Below are positions 19,023 to 28,811 of a DNA stretch of 60,938 bases, in pieces. The notes under the pieces are model-generated. The model had not been told where the DNA came from. It saw nothing but the letters and a program-made list of their open reading frames with translations, and made no database searches. Made by a program: the position numbers and the translations under genes. Position 1 is the stretch's first letter, and each line of letters starts with the position of its first letter. Source of the stretch: Flavobacteriales bacterium (lineage in GTDB: Bacteria; Bacteroidota; Bacteroidia; UBA10329); assembly GCA_021741155.1 (NCBI GenBank), contig JAIOYP010000021.1, positions 1 to 60,938 on the forward strand, read 5' to 3'.

Positions 19023-20204
19023 ATGCAGGAACTAATAGTCATATCGGAACGTAGGTCATCTGGATTGAAACATCAATACAAGCGGTTTCTCTTTCATGAA
19101 ATCGACTGGAATCAACGGCTAATTGTGTTGCTGGGCCACCGTGGAGCTGGAAAAACAACCATGCTACTTCAGGCCATGCAGCAAAAGGAAAAGTCCATTT
19201 ACATAAGTTTAGACAACATCTATTTCGAGGCCAATCGTCTTGTGAATACGGTTGAAGAACTTTACCAAGATGGATTCCGAAACTTCTTTCTAGACGAAGT
19301 TCACCGCTACCCACATTGGTCTGTTGATATTAAAAATATTCACGACAACTACGATGATATTCACTTGGTGGCAACAGGTTCTTCCATACTGGAAATCTCC
19401 AAGGGGCAGTCCGATCTCTCAAGAAGAGCGGTAATCCATTATTTACCAGGTCTCTCATTTCGAGAATTTTTAGAACTGCAGACCAACGAGAAATGGGAGG
19501 CTTTTGAGGCCCAGCATATCTTGGAAGAACACGGGCAACTGTCGGCAGATATGGCCGACCGAGAAAACATCCTCAATAAGTTTCAAGATTATCTCAAATT
19601 CGGTTATTATCCGTTTTTTCTTGAAGGCACCAATACCTATTTCTCTAAGCTTCTAGAAACCAGCAACCTCATTATTGACCTTGATATTAATGCCTACGAG
19701 GAGTTGCAGTATACCACGATCAGAAACCTCAAAAAGCTGCTGTATATCATCAGCCGATCCGTTCCGTTCAAACCCAACATTACAAAACTGGCCGAGCAGA
19801 TGGCGGTTTCTCGGAACACACTGCTAAAAATGCTTGACCTGATGAACCGTGCTCAACTATTGGCACTATTGAAAAGCGATGCACATGGAAACAGTTTTCT
19901 TCAAAAGCCCGAAAAGGTCTATTTGAACAACCCGAACCTTTTGTGGGCATTTTCTGAGGGAGAACCCGGTATTGGCAATTTGCGCGAAACGTTTTTTCTC
20001 AATCAACTTTCAGTTAAGCAAAAGGTAACCTCTTCAAAATGGGCCGATTTTCTGGTTGATGACAAATTCACCTTTGAAGTGGGCGGCCCCTCCAAAACGG
20101 CCAAGCAAATAAAAGGTGTTCCAGAAGCATATTTGGCTTTAGATGGCCTGAAGCATGGTAGTGGAAACCGCATTCCACTATGGCTTTTCGGATTTTTGTA
20201 TTGA
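19023..20204 (+). CDS. AAA ATPase of the AAA_14/DUF4143 type
   Basis: 393 residues. Walker A GHRGAGKTT at about 38-46, Walker B FFLDEVH at 88-94 and a sensor-like segment LVATGSSILEI near 122 identify the single-domain ATPase family often annotated 'ATP-binding protein' (AAA_14 plus a DUF4143-like C-terminal part with a winged-helix-like region, MAVSRNTLLKMLDLMNRA). Members are scattered among prokaryotes and behave like transferred accessory genes; their cellular role is not established. It sits between a 3' remnant and the intact copy of the DUF255 gene, which suggests insertion or a recombination event at this spot. No partner gene is adjacent. Confidence 0.85.
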   Translation: MQELIVISERRSSGLKHQYKRFLFHEIDWNQRLIVLLGHRGAGKTTMLLQAMQQKEKSIYISLDNIYFEANRLVNTVEELYQDGFRNFFLDEVHRYPHWSVDIKNIHDNYDDIHLVATGSSILEISKGQSDLSRRAVIHYLPGLSFREFLELQTNEKWEAFEAQHILEEHGQLSADMADRENILNKFQDYLKFGYYPFFLEGTNTYFSKLLETSNLIIDLDINAYEELQYTTIRNLKKLLYIISRSVPFKPNITKLAEQMAVSRNTLLKMLDLMNRAQLLALLKSDAHGNSFLQKPEKVYLNNPNLLWAFSEGEPGIGNLRETFFLNQLSVKQKVTSSKWADFLVDDKFTFEVGGPSKTAKQIKGVPEAYLALDGLKHGSGNRIPLWLFGFLY

Positions 20205-20235
20205 ATACACTCTTCCCAAGAGACACTTGCGGACA

Positions 20236-20379
20236 TTATGGGCAAACACCAAGATCTGTTGGAATCAGATTACCATTATTGTCTATAGCAACTCTCCAAC
20301 CATCTCCATTAGATAATTCTAAGATAACTCCATTCATAAATCCTTGGATCCGAACATCATTTTTCAAATTATCCACCAT
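20236..20379 (-). CDS. Possible 47-residue small protein
   Basis: Reading frame ATG to TAA within the 276-base gap between the ATPase and the DUF255 gene. The product (MVDNLKNDVRIQGFMNGVIL ... GNLIPTDLGVCP) has ordinary composition, and an in-frame TAG lies 3 codons upstream of the ATG. No homologue is recognised; it may be a decayed fragment. Confidence 0.25.
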   Translation of the reverse strand: MVDNLKNDVRIQGFMNGVILELSNGDGWRVAIDNNGNLIPTDLGVCP

Positions 20380-20439
20380 AATCCGTTCCTATGTCGAATC
20401 CAGAACCAACATTAAAACCCGCGTTCTACTTTTTGTCCG

Positions 20440-20475
20440 CATATATCAGTGCTTTCCGCGTCATCCGCGTTCCAT
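20440..20475. repeat. One arm of the CGCGGATGACGCGG-type repeat family
   Basis: Minus strand reads GGAACGCGGATGACGCGGAA (20455-20474), close to the arm of the inverted repeat at 47600-47679 and related to the one at 42954-43146. Only one arm is evident here, just beyond the stop of the DUF255 gene. Confidence 0.45.
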
Positions 20476-20480
20476 ATAGC

Positions 20481-22589
20481 TCATCGCAACTGCTTCAGTG
20501 CTTCTGTTACTTCCTTCACTGGCATCTGACACGCCTTATCAACACATACATAAATGCGCGTATCGCCTTTCACCAACTTGTTTTCGAGAAGCGGCAAACC
20601 TGCTTCAGTTGAACCACCAATCAGCATTTTGTTTGAGTAATAATGTTGCTCCATTTCCACACGTTTCGTGTCAGCATCTTTGCCAACAATCGCCACTTCG
20701 TAGAACGGATATGTATGGTTAAGCATCAACTCCAACCAATTGGAATACCAGCTAGCTCCTTGCCCGATGTTGGCTGCAACGTTGTTCAGCATCTGCTCAG
20801 AAATGTCCAAGTATTCCTTCTTATCGAGGTAATGACCAAGTTGAAAAAGCCCCTTCGCCATGCTTGAATTGGATGATGGAATGACATTATCAGTCAGCTC
20901 CATTTTTCGTGCAATAAGTTTCGGGTCTGAGTTTGAATTGAAGAAGAACATGCCCGATTCAGCATCCTGAAAATGCTCGATAGAATACGATGCCAATCGA
21001 TCAGCTTCATCCAACCATTTCTTATCAAACGTAGCCTGATAAAGCGAGATAAACGCTTCGATTGTGAAGCAATAATCCTCCAAAAACCCATTGATAGTGG
21101 AACGACCTTCCTTGTGATTGTGCCACAATCCGCCATCTTTCGTTTTCTGCTTTTCGAGAATGAAATCAGCGTTTTTAAGTGCGACATTCAAGTATTCCTG
21201 CTTGCCAAAAACACGGTAGGCATCTGCATATCCTTTCAACATCAATGCATTCCAAGAAGTGAGTTGCTTGTCATCCAATCCTGGACGAATTCGCTTGCTT
21301 CTTTCCTTTAAAAGTAGAGCGTTGACATCGGCAACTTTCTTCTTCAGATCAGCCAGTTCCCAACCTTGCTTTTTGGCAAATTCTTCATCACCATCTTTCC
21401 TCAGCAAAATGCAATTACCATGTTCCCAAAGTCCTTTTGCATTGATGTTGTAGTAGTCTTTCACCCACTCGAAATCCGAACCTAAAAGCGTTTGTAATTC
21501 CTCTTTCGTCCACACGTAGAATTTACCTTCTTCCCCTTCGCTATCGGCATCCAAAGCCGAATAAAAAGCACCTTCTTTTGAGGTCATTTCTCGCTCAATA
21601 AATTCAAGCGTTTCTTCCACAATTTCCTTATAAAGCGGGTTTTTAGTAGCTTGAAAAGCTTCGGAATAAAGCGACACCAGTTGACCATTATCATAAAGCA
21701 TTTTCTCGAAGTGAGGTGCTTTCCAAAGTTCATCGGTAGAATACCGAGCAAATCCACCTCCAACTTGGTCGTAAATTCCTCCGAAGGCCATCTTTTCCAG
21801 TGTTAAATTCACGTGGTCAAACATGAATTTATCCCGCGAAAGCGTAGCATATCGTAGCAAGAACTCGTAATTGTTCGGCAATGGAAATTTCGGTGCCCGG
21901 TTTGGGCCACCTTCCCTGTTATCTACCTGACCTTTCCATGTTTCCACAAACGCTGAAACGGCTTCTTTCGTGAATTTGGCCTTCTCGTTGTTTCGTTCAA
22001 TCAGCTCACTTTCAGCTACGCCTTTGGTGAGATTAGTGGCGTATTCCAACGCTTTTTCGCGGTCATTTTCCCAAATGCCAGAAACCTTGGCCATCACATC
22101 CATCCATTGCTCTTTCGGGAAATATGTTCCGCCATAAAGCGGCCTGCCATCAGGCAAAGCAAAGGAATTGAGTGGCCAACCTCCTCTACCGGTCATCAGC
22201 TGAACTGCGCTCATATAAACCTGATCCACATCTGGACGCTCTTCTCTATCCACTTTTATGCAGATAAAATGCTCATTCATGAAAGCCGCAACCGTGCTAT
22301 CCTCGAAACTTTCGTGCTCCATAACGTGGCACCAATGACACGCGCTGTAACCAATACTTACCAAAATTGGTTTCTGTTCCGCTTTGGCTTTTGCTAAGCT
22401 TTCATCATTCCAAGCCATCCAATCTACTGGATTGTGTGCGTGCTGAAGCAAGTATGGACTTGTTTCGTTTATGAGAGAATTGGTGTGTTTATGGTCGGTC
22501 ATTTCGGTTTTAGTAGCGTGTTGCCCGTTGCAGGCATGAAAAAGAAACGTGCTCAAAAAAATTAGAAAATAATGCTGTCGTTGCTTCAT
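20481..22589 (-). CDS. Thioredoxin-domain protein, DUF255/YyaL (SPATA20) family, predicted lipoprotein
   Basis: 702 residues from the ATG at 22589, chosen over an upstream start at 22643 because it gives a lipoprotein signal ([20 protein letters not shown]) and follows a promoter element. The N-terminal thioredoxin-like DUF255 domain carries the family motif [14 protein letters not shown] and HNPVDWMAW. The remaining about 500 residues form the six-hairpin glycosidase-like domain ([32 protein letters not shown]). Proteins of this family are widespread; their biochemical role is poorly defined. Divergently transcribed from the DUF4271 gene with 41 bases between start codons. Confidence 0.9.
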   Translation of the reverse strand: MKQRQHYFLIFLSTFLFHACNGQHATKTEMTDHKHTNSLINETSPYLLQHAHNPVDWMAWNDESLAKAKAEQKPILVSIGYSACHWCHVMEHESFEDSTVAAFMNEHFICIKVDREERPDVDQVYMSAVQLMTGRGGWPLNSFALPDGRPLYGGTYFPKEQWMDVMAKVSGIWENDREKALEYATNLTKGVAESELIERNNEKAKFTKEAVSAFVETWKGQVDNREGGPNRAPKFPLPNNYEFLLRYATLSRDKFMFDHVNLTLEKMAFGGIYDQVGGGFARYSTDELWKAPHFEKMLYDNGQLVSLYSEAFQATKNPLYKEIVEETLEFIEREMTSKEGAFYSALDADSEGEEGKFYVWTKEELQTLLGSDFEWVKDYYNINAKGLWEHGNCILLRKDGDEEFAKKQGWELADLKKKVADVNALLLKERSKRIRPGLDDKQLTSWNALMLKGYADAYRVFGKQEYLNVALKNADFILEKQKTKDGGLWHNHKEGRSTINGFLEDYCFTIEAFISLYQATFDKKWLDEADRLASYSIEHFQDAESGMFFFNSNSDPKLIARKMELTDNVIPSSNSSMAKGLFQLGHYLDKKEYLDISEQMLNNVAANIGQGASWYSNWLELMLNHTYPFYEVAIVGKDADTKRVEMEQHYYSNKMLIGGSTEAGLPLLENKLVKGDTRIYVCVDKACQMPVKEVTEALKQLR

Positions 22590-22595
22590 TTTGGT

Positions 22596-22626
22596 CAAAA
22601 GTAGCAAGTAATCCGCCCTACCTTTG
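22596..22626. promoter_or_regulatory. Back-to-back -7 elements for two nearly leaderless genes
   Basis: Minus strand TACTTTTG at 22596-22603 lies 6 bases before the DUF255 ATG (22589). Plus strand TACCTTTG at 22619-22626 lies 4 bases before the DUF4271 GTG (22631). Both match TAnnTTTG exactly. Transcription starting about 4 bases downstream would give leaders of 0-3 bases on both sides. Confidence 0.5.
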
Positions 22627-22630
22627 CGCG

Positions 22631-23485
22631 GTGCAAGAACCACAGATAGACACGCTGCAAGTTGAGCTATTGGAAGATTCCGCTTCCTTGGCTTTTCAGG
22701 ATTCTATTTGCCTAGACTATGACGGCACTGTTTGTCTTCTTGCTGAAGATTCCGTTCCAGTAATTGTTAAAGAACTCGTTCCTAGCCTTTTTGAAGGACA
22801 TCTTCTTCATCCTCAAAACGATTATTCCTATGTAGACAAGGTTGTTTCGGGTGGAAGTTTCGGCTTTTTCGTGCTTCTTTTTTGCGCAGTCCTATTTGTG
22901 TACATACAAAAGAGGTCGGAAGGTTTTTTTGGTTCAATTTTCAAAGCGAGCTTCGATTCAAATCAAGCGAATCAAGATGCACGGGTAGAAAATTCACAAC
23001 GCAGCACCAACCTATTTCTAACTCAGATAATTGCACTCGTATCAATTGCACTTTTCACATCAGAAGTAATCATTCAGTTCGGGTTTACTTCTTTTCCCAT
23101 GGTAGCCATTTTCTTTCCTATTCTTGGCGGACTTATTGCGCTTATTCTGCTAAAACGAGTGGTTCTTTGGCTACTGGCTCAATTATTTAATGTAAACAGC
23201 GAACTCCGCCATCACCGATTCAATCTCAACATTTTTTTATCAAGCACTGGATTGGCGCTTCTTCCGCTTTCTTTATTGCTTTTCTATAGTCCTCAGATTC
23301 CGTATTCGGTAATCATCTATGTGGGTGCAGCCATCGGTATTCTCTTTTATCTCAAGGGTTTACATCGAGGAGTTTCACTTGCGATAACTTCCAGCTCCAT
23401 CGTAACGCTCCATTTGTTTTACTACTTTTGCGCGCTCGAAATACTGCCAGTTTTTGTACTGATACGTTGTGTACAGGGCTTGTAG
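22631..23485 (+). CDS. DUF4271 family membrane protein
   Basis: 284 residues, GTG start placed by the adjacent promoter. After a soluble acidic stretch of about 75 residues come six or so hydrophobic helices ([49 protein letters not shown] and later ones). Bacteroidota genomes usually carry such a DUF4271 gene directly before the uroporphyrinogen-III synthase gene, as here (21 bases). Function unknown; an envelope or haem-related role is only guilt by association. Confidence 0.75.
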   Translation: MQEPQIDTLQVELLEDSASLAFQDSICLDYDGTVCLLAEDSVPVIVKELVPSLFEGHLLHPQNDYSYVDKVVSGGSFGFFVLLFCAVLFVYIQKRSEGFFGSIFKASFDSNQANQDARVENSQRSTNLFLTQIIALVSIALFTSEVIIQFGFTSFPMVAIFFPILGGLIALILLKRVVLWLLAQLFNVNSELRHHRFNLNIFLSSTGLALLPLSLLLFYSPQIPYSVIIYVGAAIGILFYLKGLHRGVSLAITSSSIVTLHLFYYFCALEILPVFVLIRCVQGL

Positions 23486-23506
23486 CAAAAACCGTTCACC
23501 CGACCC

Positions 23507-24259
23507 ATGGACAAAGTAAAAAGCATTCTTGTTTCTCAACCGCAACCTGAAGGAGACAAAAACCCTTATTTCGACCTTGCAGAAAAACATAATCTTAAAA
23601 TAGATTTTCGCGCATTTATCCATGTTGAAGGTGTGGAAGCGAAAGATTTTCGCACACAGAAAATCAACATTCTCGATCACAGTGCCATCATTCTTACGAG
23701 TAAAAATGCGGCAGATCATTTCTTCCGTATGTGCGAAGAAACACGCGTTACCGTTCCAGAAGGAATGAAGTATTACTGTGTTTCGGAGGCGATTGCTTAC
23801 TACCTACAGAAATATGTGGTTTATAGAAAGCGGAAGATTTTCTTTGGCGGAAATACGTTTAGCGATCTTGTTGAAGTGCTGAAAAAACACAAAAGCGAAA
23901 AATTTCTTTTGCCTTGTATTGATGATTTGAAACCGACAATTCTCGAATCGCTTGATGCATTAGGAGTGAGCTACACAAAAGCAGTTTTGTACAAAACGGT
24001 AAGCAGCGACCTTTCTGATCTTGCAGATGTGAACTACGATGTACTTGTGTTCTACAGTCCAACAGGGATTAAATCGTTGTTCGAGAATTTCCCTGAATTC
24101 AAACAGAATAAGACTCGAATTGCAGCTTTTGGACCTACCACCGCTCATGCTGTAAAGGAGCATCACTTGAAATTGGACATTGGCGCACCCGTTCCGAATG
24201 CGCCTTCTATGACAATGGCGCTTGACCAGTACATTGTGCAAGCAAACAAGAAAAAATAA
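23507..24259 (+). CDS. hemD: Uroporphyrinogen-III synthase
   Basis: 250 residues, two-lobed HemD-like sequence. Recognisable parts: HSAIILTSKNAADHF near 63-77, KFLLPCIDDLKPTILESL near 127 and the C-terminal DVLVFYSPTGIKSLFENFP with RIAAFGPTTAHAVKEHHL. HemD sequences are poorly conserved; context (DUF4271 before, rnpA after) supports the call. It cyclises hydroxymethylbilane to uroporphyrinogen III in the cytoplasm. A strong intrinsic terminator follows. Confidence 0.85.
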   Translation: MDKVKSILVSQPQPEGDKNPYFDLAEKHNLKIDFRAFIHVEGVEAKDFRTQKINILDHSAIILTSKNAADHFFRMCEETRVTVPEGMKYYCVSEAIAYYLQKYVVYRKRKIFFGGNTFSDLVEVLKKHKSEKFLLPCIDDLKPTILESLDALGVSYTKAVLYKTVSSDLSDLADVNYDVLVFYSPTGIKSLFENFPEFKQNKTRIAAFGPTTAHAVKEHHLKLDIGAPVPNAPSMTMALDQYIVQANKKK

Positions 24260-24288
24260 CCCTGTCTGTTAAAAATATATAAGGATGA

Positions 24289-24316
24289 GGGGCTTTGGAA
24301 TCATAGCCCCTTTTTC
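24289..24316 (+). terminator. Rho-independent terminator after hemD
   Basis: GGGGCT (24289-24294), 10-base loop, AGCCCC (24305-24310), then TTTTT. Confidence 0.8.
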
Positions 24317-24336
24317 TTGCCTAAATTCAAACCAAA

Positions 24337-24717
24337 ATGAGCAGATACACTTTCGGGAAGAAGGAAAAACTCTGTTCGAAATTGGTGATTGATGCGCTTT
24401 TCAAATCAGCGAAATCATTCAAGGAATATCCGATTAGAGTAATGTATATGCCGCTTGAAGAAAGTGACGCAGCAGCTAAATTGCTCATTTCGGTTCCGAA
24501 AAAAAGGTTCAAGAAAGCGGTCTCAAGAAATAGCGTTAAACGCCTCATTCGAGAGACCTATCGACTGAACAAACCAGATTTAATTGAAAATTGGCAAGCG
24601 CAAGGGAAATATTTTGCTCTTGCATTTGTTTACATTGGCAACGACATCCCTGATTATCATGAATTGAACGTGATTATGAAGAGGATTCTCGAAAAACTGA
24701 AGTCTTTATCAGCATGA
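24337..24717 (+). CDS. rnpA: Ribonuclease P protein component
   Basis: 126 residues, usual size for RnpA. The signature basic motif is KKRFKKAVSRNSVKRLIRE (about 63-81), the RNR motif that contacts the catalytic RNA and pre-tRNA leader. Together with RNase P RNA it trims the 5' ends of tRNA precursors. The gene starts after the hemD terminator and its last bases overlap the start of the S41 peptidase gene (ATGA), a common pairing in this phylum. Confidence 0.95.
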   Translation: MSRYTFGKKEKLCSKLVIDALFKSAKSFKEYPIRVMYMPLEESDAAAKLLISVPKKRFKKAVSRNSVKRLIRETYRLNKPDLIENWQAQGKYFALAFVYIGNDIPDYHELNVIMKRILEKLKSLSA

Positions 24718-26387
24718 AAATTCCGAACATTTTTAAAAAACTCAGAGCGGCTCTCATTATCATCCCTGTCGTTCTGCTCTCATTACTTACCAGCAGCTAC
24801 GTTGATTCGTTCTTCGAAATCAGCAAAAACCTAGACATTTTCATTACCCTTTTTAAGGAGTTGAACCTCTATTATGTAGATGAAACGCAACCGGGAAACC
24901 TAGTAGAAAAAGGAATTGATGGCATGCTGGAGTCGCTTGATCCATACACCACTTACATCCCAGAAACGGACATTGAAGATTACCGCTTCATGACCACTGG
25001 TCAGTATGGTGGAATTGGCGCGCTGATAAGGACAAAAGATAGTCTGGTTGTAGTAGCAGAGCCGTACGAAGGTTCGCCAGCATTAAAGGCGGGTTTGCTT
25101 GCTGGTGATGAAATTTTGGAGGTGAATGGCAAATCGACTGTAGGAAAATCAACAGGCGATATTAGTTCGGTTTTGAAAGGTCAACCGCAGACCGAAGTAA
25201 AAGTAAAGGTGAGGAGATTTGGAGTGGACAAACCAATTGATGTAACCGTTGTTCGTGAGGAAATTCAGATTAAAAGTGTGCCCTATTCAAACATGTTGAA
25301 TAATGAAGTTGGATACGTGAACCTTTCAAGCTTTACAGACAATTGCTCGAAAGATGTGAGCGATGCCATCATTGAATTGAAGGCAAAAGGCATGAAGAAG
25401 TTAGTTCTCGATCTTCGCGGAAATCCGGGAGGATTGCTGAATGAAGCCGTTGCATTGAGCAACCTATTTGTCACAAAAGGCGAACTCATCGTAAGCACAA
25501 AAGGCAAGGTAAAAGAGTGGAACAAGGATTACAAAGCCGCTCAAACTCCATTGGACAAGGATATGCCATTGGTGGTGCTCGTTAACAGTGGCTCTGCTTC
25601 GGCTTCGGAGATTGTTTCTGGTGTGATTCAAGATCTTGACCGTGGCGTAATCATCGGTCAAAGAACGTTCGGAAAAGGACTTGTTCAAACCACACGACCA
25701 TTGAGCTATAACTCGCAACTTAAAGTGACAACCGCCAAGTATTACATCCCAAGCGGACGTTGCATCCAAGCATTGGATTATTCGAACAGAAATGAGGATG
25801 GCAGCGTTGGAAAGGTTCCAGATTCGCTCATTACGCTTTATCACACTCAAGCCGGCAGGACTGTTTACGATGGTGGCGGCATCAATCCAGATGTGAAAGT
25901 CGAACCACTTCGACTGTCAGACATTGCATTTAGCCTTGGGCTTAAAATGCTGTATTTCGATTTTGCAACTGAATACCGTCATAAACACAAAGAAATTGCA
26001 GCCGTAGGCGATTTTAAAGTGGATGATGCGCTGCTAAAAGAATTTCAAGCTTGGTTGGAAACAAAGGATTTTGATTACACAACGGACAGCGAAAAAGTTC
26101 TAGAGAAGTTGAAAGAAGTGGCGGAAGAGGAAAAATATTTTAAGCGAATTGAGACAGAATTTGCCGCTCTGGAATCCAAGGTTCATCACAACAAAACCAA
26201 GGATATGGAAGAGTTCAAAGATGAAATCAAGGAACTACTTCGAGGCGAAATTGTTTCCCGTTACTATCATCAAAAAGGTCGAATTGAAGCTATGCTTGAA
26301 AACGATGTAGACATTAAAAAGGCGTTGGAAATTCTTGCCAATGCGGATGAATACAAGCGAATTCTGACCGATACGAGTTCGAAGTGA
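24714..26387 (+). CDS. Carboxy-terminal processing protease, S41 family
   Basis: 557 residues. One N-terminal membrane segment (ALIIIPVVLLSLLTSSYV, about 13-30), a PDZ domain (GGIGALIRTKDSLVVV ... SPALKAGLLAGDEILEVNG, 99-139), then the S41 catalytic core with LDLRGNPGGLL (232-242), the serine segment NSGSASASEIVSG (291-303) and the catalytic-lysine segment GQRTFGKGLVQ (315-325; Lys321). A charged helical tail of about 150 residues completes it. Expected in the periplasm, trimming or degrading proteins from their C-termini. Translationally coupled to rnpA by a 4-base overlap. Confidence 0.93.
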   Translation: MKIPNIFKKLRAALIIIPVVLLSLLTSSYVDSFFEISKNLDIFITLFKELNLYYVDETQPGNLVEKGIDGMLESLDPYTTYIPETDIEDYRFMTTGQYGGIGALIRTKDSLVVVAEPYEGSPALKAGLLAGDEILEVNGKSTVGKSTGDISSVLKGQPQTEVKVKVRRFGVDKPIDVTVVREEIQIKSVPYSNMLNNEVGYVNLSSFTDNCSKDVSDAIIELKAKGMKKLVLDLRGNPGGLLNEAVALSNLFVTKGELIVSTKGKVKEWNKDYKAAQTPLDKDMPLVVLVNSGSASASEIVSGVIQDLDRGVIIGQRTFGKGLVQTTRPLSYNSQLKVTTAKYYIPSGRCIQALDYSNRNEDGSVGKVPDSLITLYHTQAGRTVYDGGGINPDVKVEPLRLSDIAFSLGLKMLYFDFATEYRHKHKEIAAVGDFKVDDALLKEFQAWLETKDFDYTTDSEKVLEKLKEVAEEEKYFKRIETEFAALESKVHHNKTKDMEEFKDEIKELLRGEIVSRYYHQKGRIEAMLENDVDIKKALEILANADEYKRILTDTSSK

Positions 26388-26412
26388 GATTCTTGAAACT
26401 GTTTAGGCCGTG

Positions 26413-27987
26413 ATGCCGAAACTGAACGACAACCAGCACAGAAACATCGCCTTTTGGGGCATGGCCATGATTGTCATGGGTTTGCCGCTTTCCGTTTTTC
26501 TCGTGAGTGTTGGAACATTTGTCCTTGTCGGAAATTGGTTGCTTGAGGCCAACTACGTAAAGCGTTTAAAGCAGTTTTTCAGCGACCCGCTTTCGCTCAT
26601 TCTTGTCTCCATTTTTCTATTGTTCTGTATTGGAATAATTTGGACGGAGAACATCAGCCACGGACTGAAAGAACTTCGCGTAAAGCTGCCACTCATTCTC
26701 ATGCCCTTGTTGCTTTTCACAAGTAAACTTCCGAGTAAGAAAAGACAGCAAGATCTTCTGCTCCTTTTCGTTGTAGCGTGCATGGTTGGAACCGTATTCG
26801 GCACCGCTCGCTATTTTGAAGTTTGGGGTGGCGAACTCCAGAATTCAAGACACATTTCCGTTTTCATTTCGCACATCCGATTTGGGCTGATGCTCGCTTT
26901 TTCGTTCTTCATTTTGGCCTATTTCCTGTTTGCAAAATGGAAGGAGTGGTCCATCGTAGAACGACTAGTTACTGTTCTTTCCATGATTTGGATTCTGTGG
27001 TTCCTCATTATTCTGGAAGCCTTTACCGCCTACTTTGCTTTTGGAGCAGTGCTGATTTTCACCGTCATCAACCTACTTCTAAAACAGCGCAATCGAATTC
27101 TAAAAACAACTATTTCTATCGGGGTTCTTTTTCTGCTGATTGTGGGTGGATTTTACATCAAATCCATCAAAGACAATCATTTTCACGAAGTGCCTTTTGA
27201 CTACAAGACGCTCACTGTAAAAACGGTGAATGGTAATTACTACACGCATCAACGAGACATCCGCTACCGCGAAAATGGACATCGCGTTTGGAATTTTGTA
27301 TGCTGGGATGAACTCAAAAAAGAATGGCCGACTAGAAGTGCAATTGATTTTGAAGCGAATGACCACCAAGGGCAGCCGATTAGGTTTACTGCCATTCGCT
27401 TTATGACTTCCAAAGGTTTGATGAAAGATTCGGTTGGAATTCATCAACTTTCTGAGCAAGACATCCAGCATATTGAACAGGGATTCACCAACCATCTTTA
27501 CACCGATAAGTTGGGAGTTGCCAGAAGAACCGATCAATTTTTCTGGGCAATTGAAGAATATTCTTGGCAGCAGAACGCCAATAATTCCTCGGCTTTGCAA
27601 CGCTGGGTTTATCTGCAAGTTGGATGGTCAATTCTGAAAGAAAACTGGCTTCTTGGAGTAGGAACGGGAGATGTTTTTGACGCTTACAAACAGGCCTACA
27701 CCGTAGATGATAGAGGCATGGAGCAGCAATTTCAAGGCATCTCGCATAATCAATTCCTGACCATCGGAATCACAGTTGGAATTATTGGACTCGTTTGGTT
27801 TTTGTTTGCCTTGGCCTATCCGCTTTTCGTTTACAGACGAGATTACCTCTACGTGGCTTTCATTCTTCTAATGGGTGTTTCCTTTTTGTCAGATAATACG
27901 TTTGACCGCCAATCGGGCGTAACGCTTTTTGCGTTTTTCAACGCATTTCTAATTGTGAGAAGAGAGTTTGCTGAGGTTCGGGATTAG
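26413..27987 (+). CDS. O-antigen ligase/polymerase-like membrane protein
   Basis: 524 residues from the ATG at 26413 (a GTG one codon earlier is possible). About ten or more hydrophobic helices surround a large soluble loop of roughly 150 residues (after FLLIVGGFYIKSIKDN to about residue 390). The C-terminal part contains GVGTGDVFDAYKQAY and GISHNQFLTIGITVGIIGLV, the Wzy_C/O-antigen ligase pattern where a conserved His lies in the HN motif. Likely acts in the inner membrane on lipid-linked glycans. It opens a polysaccharide gene block; the downstream glycosyltransferases are on the opposite strand and overlap its 3' end by 4 bases. Confidence 0.8.
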   Translation: MPKLNDNQHRNIAFWGMAMIVMGLPLSVFLVSVGTFVLVGNWLLEANYVKRLKQFFSDPLSLILVSIFLLFCIGIIWTENISHGLKELRVKLPLILMPLLLFTSKLPSKKRQQDLLLLFVVACMVGTVFGTARYFEVWGGELQNSRHISVFISHIRFGLMLAFSFFILAYFLFAKWKEWSIVERLVTVLSMIWILWFLIILEAFTAYFAFGAVLIFTVINLLLKQRNRILKTTISIGVLFLLIVGGFYIKSIKDNHFHEVPFDYKTLTVKTVNGNYYTHQRDIRYRENGHRVWNFVCWDELKKEWPTRSAIDFEANDHQGQPIRFTAIRFMTSKGLMKDSVGIHQLSEQDIQHIEQGFTNHLYTDKLGVARRTDQFFWAIEEYSWQQNANNSSALQRWVYLQVGWSILKENWLLGVGTGDVFDAYKQAYTVDDRGMEQQFQGISHNQFLTIGITVGIIGLVWFLFALAYPLFVYRRDYLYVAFILLMGVSFLSDNTFDRQSGVTLFAFFNAFLIVRREFAEVRD

Positions 27988-28811
27988 GAGAAAAGTCCTT
28001 TCAATCTGTCCTTCAAGTTTGGACTGATTTTCTTTTCAGGAAGAGGTCCAGCGTACAACTGACCTTGCTGCAAAACCTCCTTCACAATCCAAGAAGAACT
28101 CACGCCCCACTTTTTAAGGAAGGTCTTTTTGCCATCATTCATTTTCACGCGTCCCGTAGATTTTGACATGAAATGATACGCTCGGCTTTCTCCCAAACCT
28201 TTGAAAATTCGAACGCCTTGCTGCCACAATTTCATGCTGACATCAGGATCTGAATACAATCCTGGACTGAACTCTTCTCCATAACCACCAATGGCAATCC
28301 ACATATTTCGGTGCATGAGATTTGGCGGCCAAGTTGAGCCGCTCCAATCCGCTTTCTTCATATTTGGAAGCGTTGTGAGTAACTCCCCCTCTTTGAATTC
28401 AGAAGGCATTTTCCCAAAAGGAAATGGAGCCAAAACGCATTTGTTTCTTGTGTCCTCAGGTTCAATCATTGTGGAGCTGAGATAGAATTTCTCGTGCCCT
28501 AAGCTTTCAATTTCCCGTATCAAAGGTTCATCCCAATTTGGGCAGAGGTACATGTCATCATTCACATAACAGATGATATCACTAGTTGCGATGTCGAAAA
28601 GCGCATTCAAGGCAGTGCAAACCCCAACATTCGATGAAGAATGAATGAATTTGACATCTTCCTGCTCGCACCAATCGGCAGAACCATCGTTTCCTTCATT
28701 CACATAAACGAGAATTTCATGCTCCGCGATGGAGTTTTTTCGGATGCTATCCACGCAGCATTTCAGGAATTCGAGATTATTCCACGTTGGTATGAGAATG
28801 GAAAACTGCAT
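27984..28811 (-). CDS. Family 2 glycosyltransferase
   Basis: 275 residues. GT-A fold start FSILIPTWNNLEFLKCCVDS, the metal-binding DXD-like ICYVNDDMYL (about 86-95), an acceptor-side segment SGSTWPPNLMHRNMW, and a C-terminal basic tail. Transfers an unknown sugar in envelope polysaccharide or LPS synthesis. Its ATG overlaps the TAA of the upstream glycosyltransferase by one base (TAATG), so translation is probably coupled. Confidence 0.88.
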   Translation of the reverse strand: MQFSILIPTWNNLEFLKCCVDSIRKNSIAEHEILVYVNEGNDGSADWCEQEDVKFIHSSSNVGVCTALNALFDIATSDIICYVNDDMYLCPNWDEPLIREIESLGHEKFYLSSTMIEPEDTRNKCVLAPFPFGKMPSEFKEGELLTTLPNMKKADWSGSTWPPNLMHRNMWIAIGGYGEEFSPGLYSDPDVSMKLWQQGVRIFKGLGESRAYHFMSKSTGRVKMNDGKKTFLKKWGVSSSWIVKEVLQQGQLYAGPLPEKKISPNLKDRLKGLFS

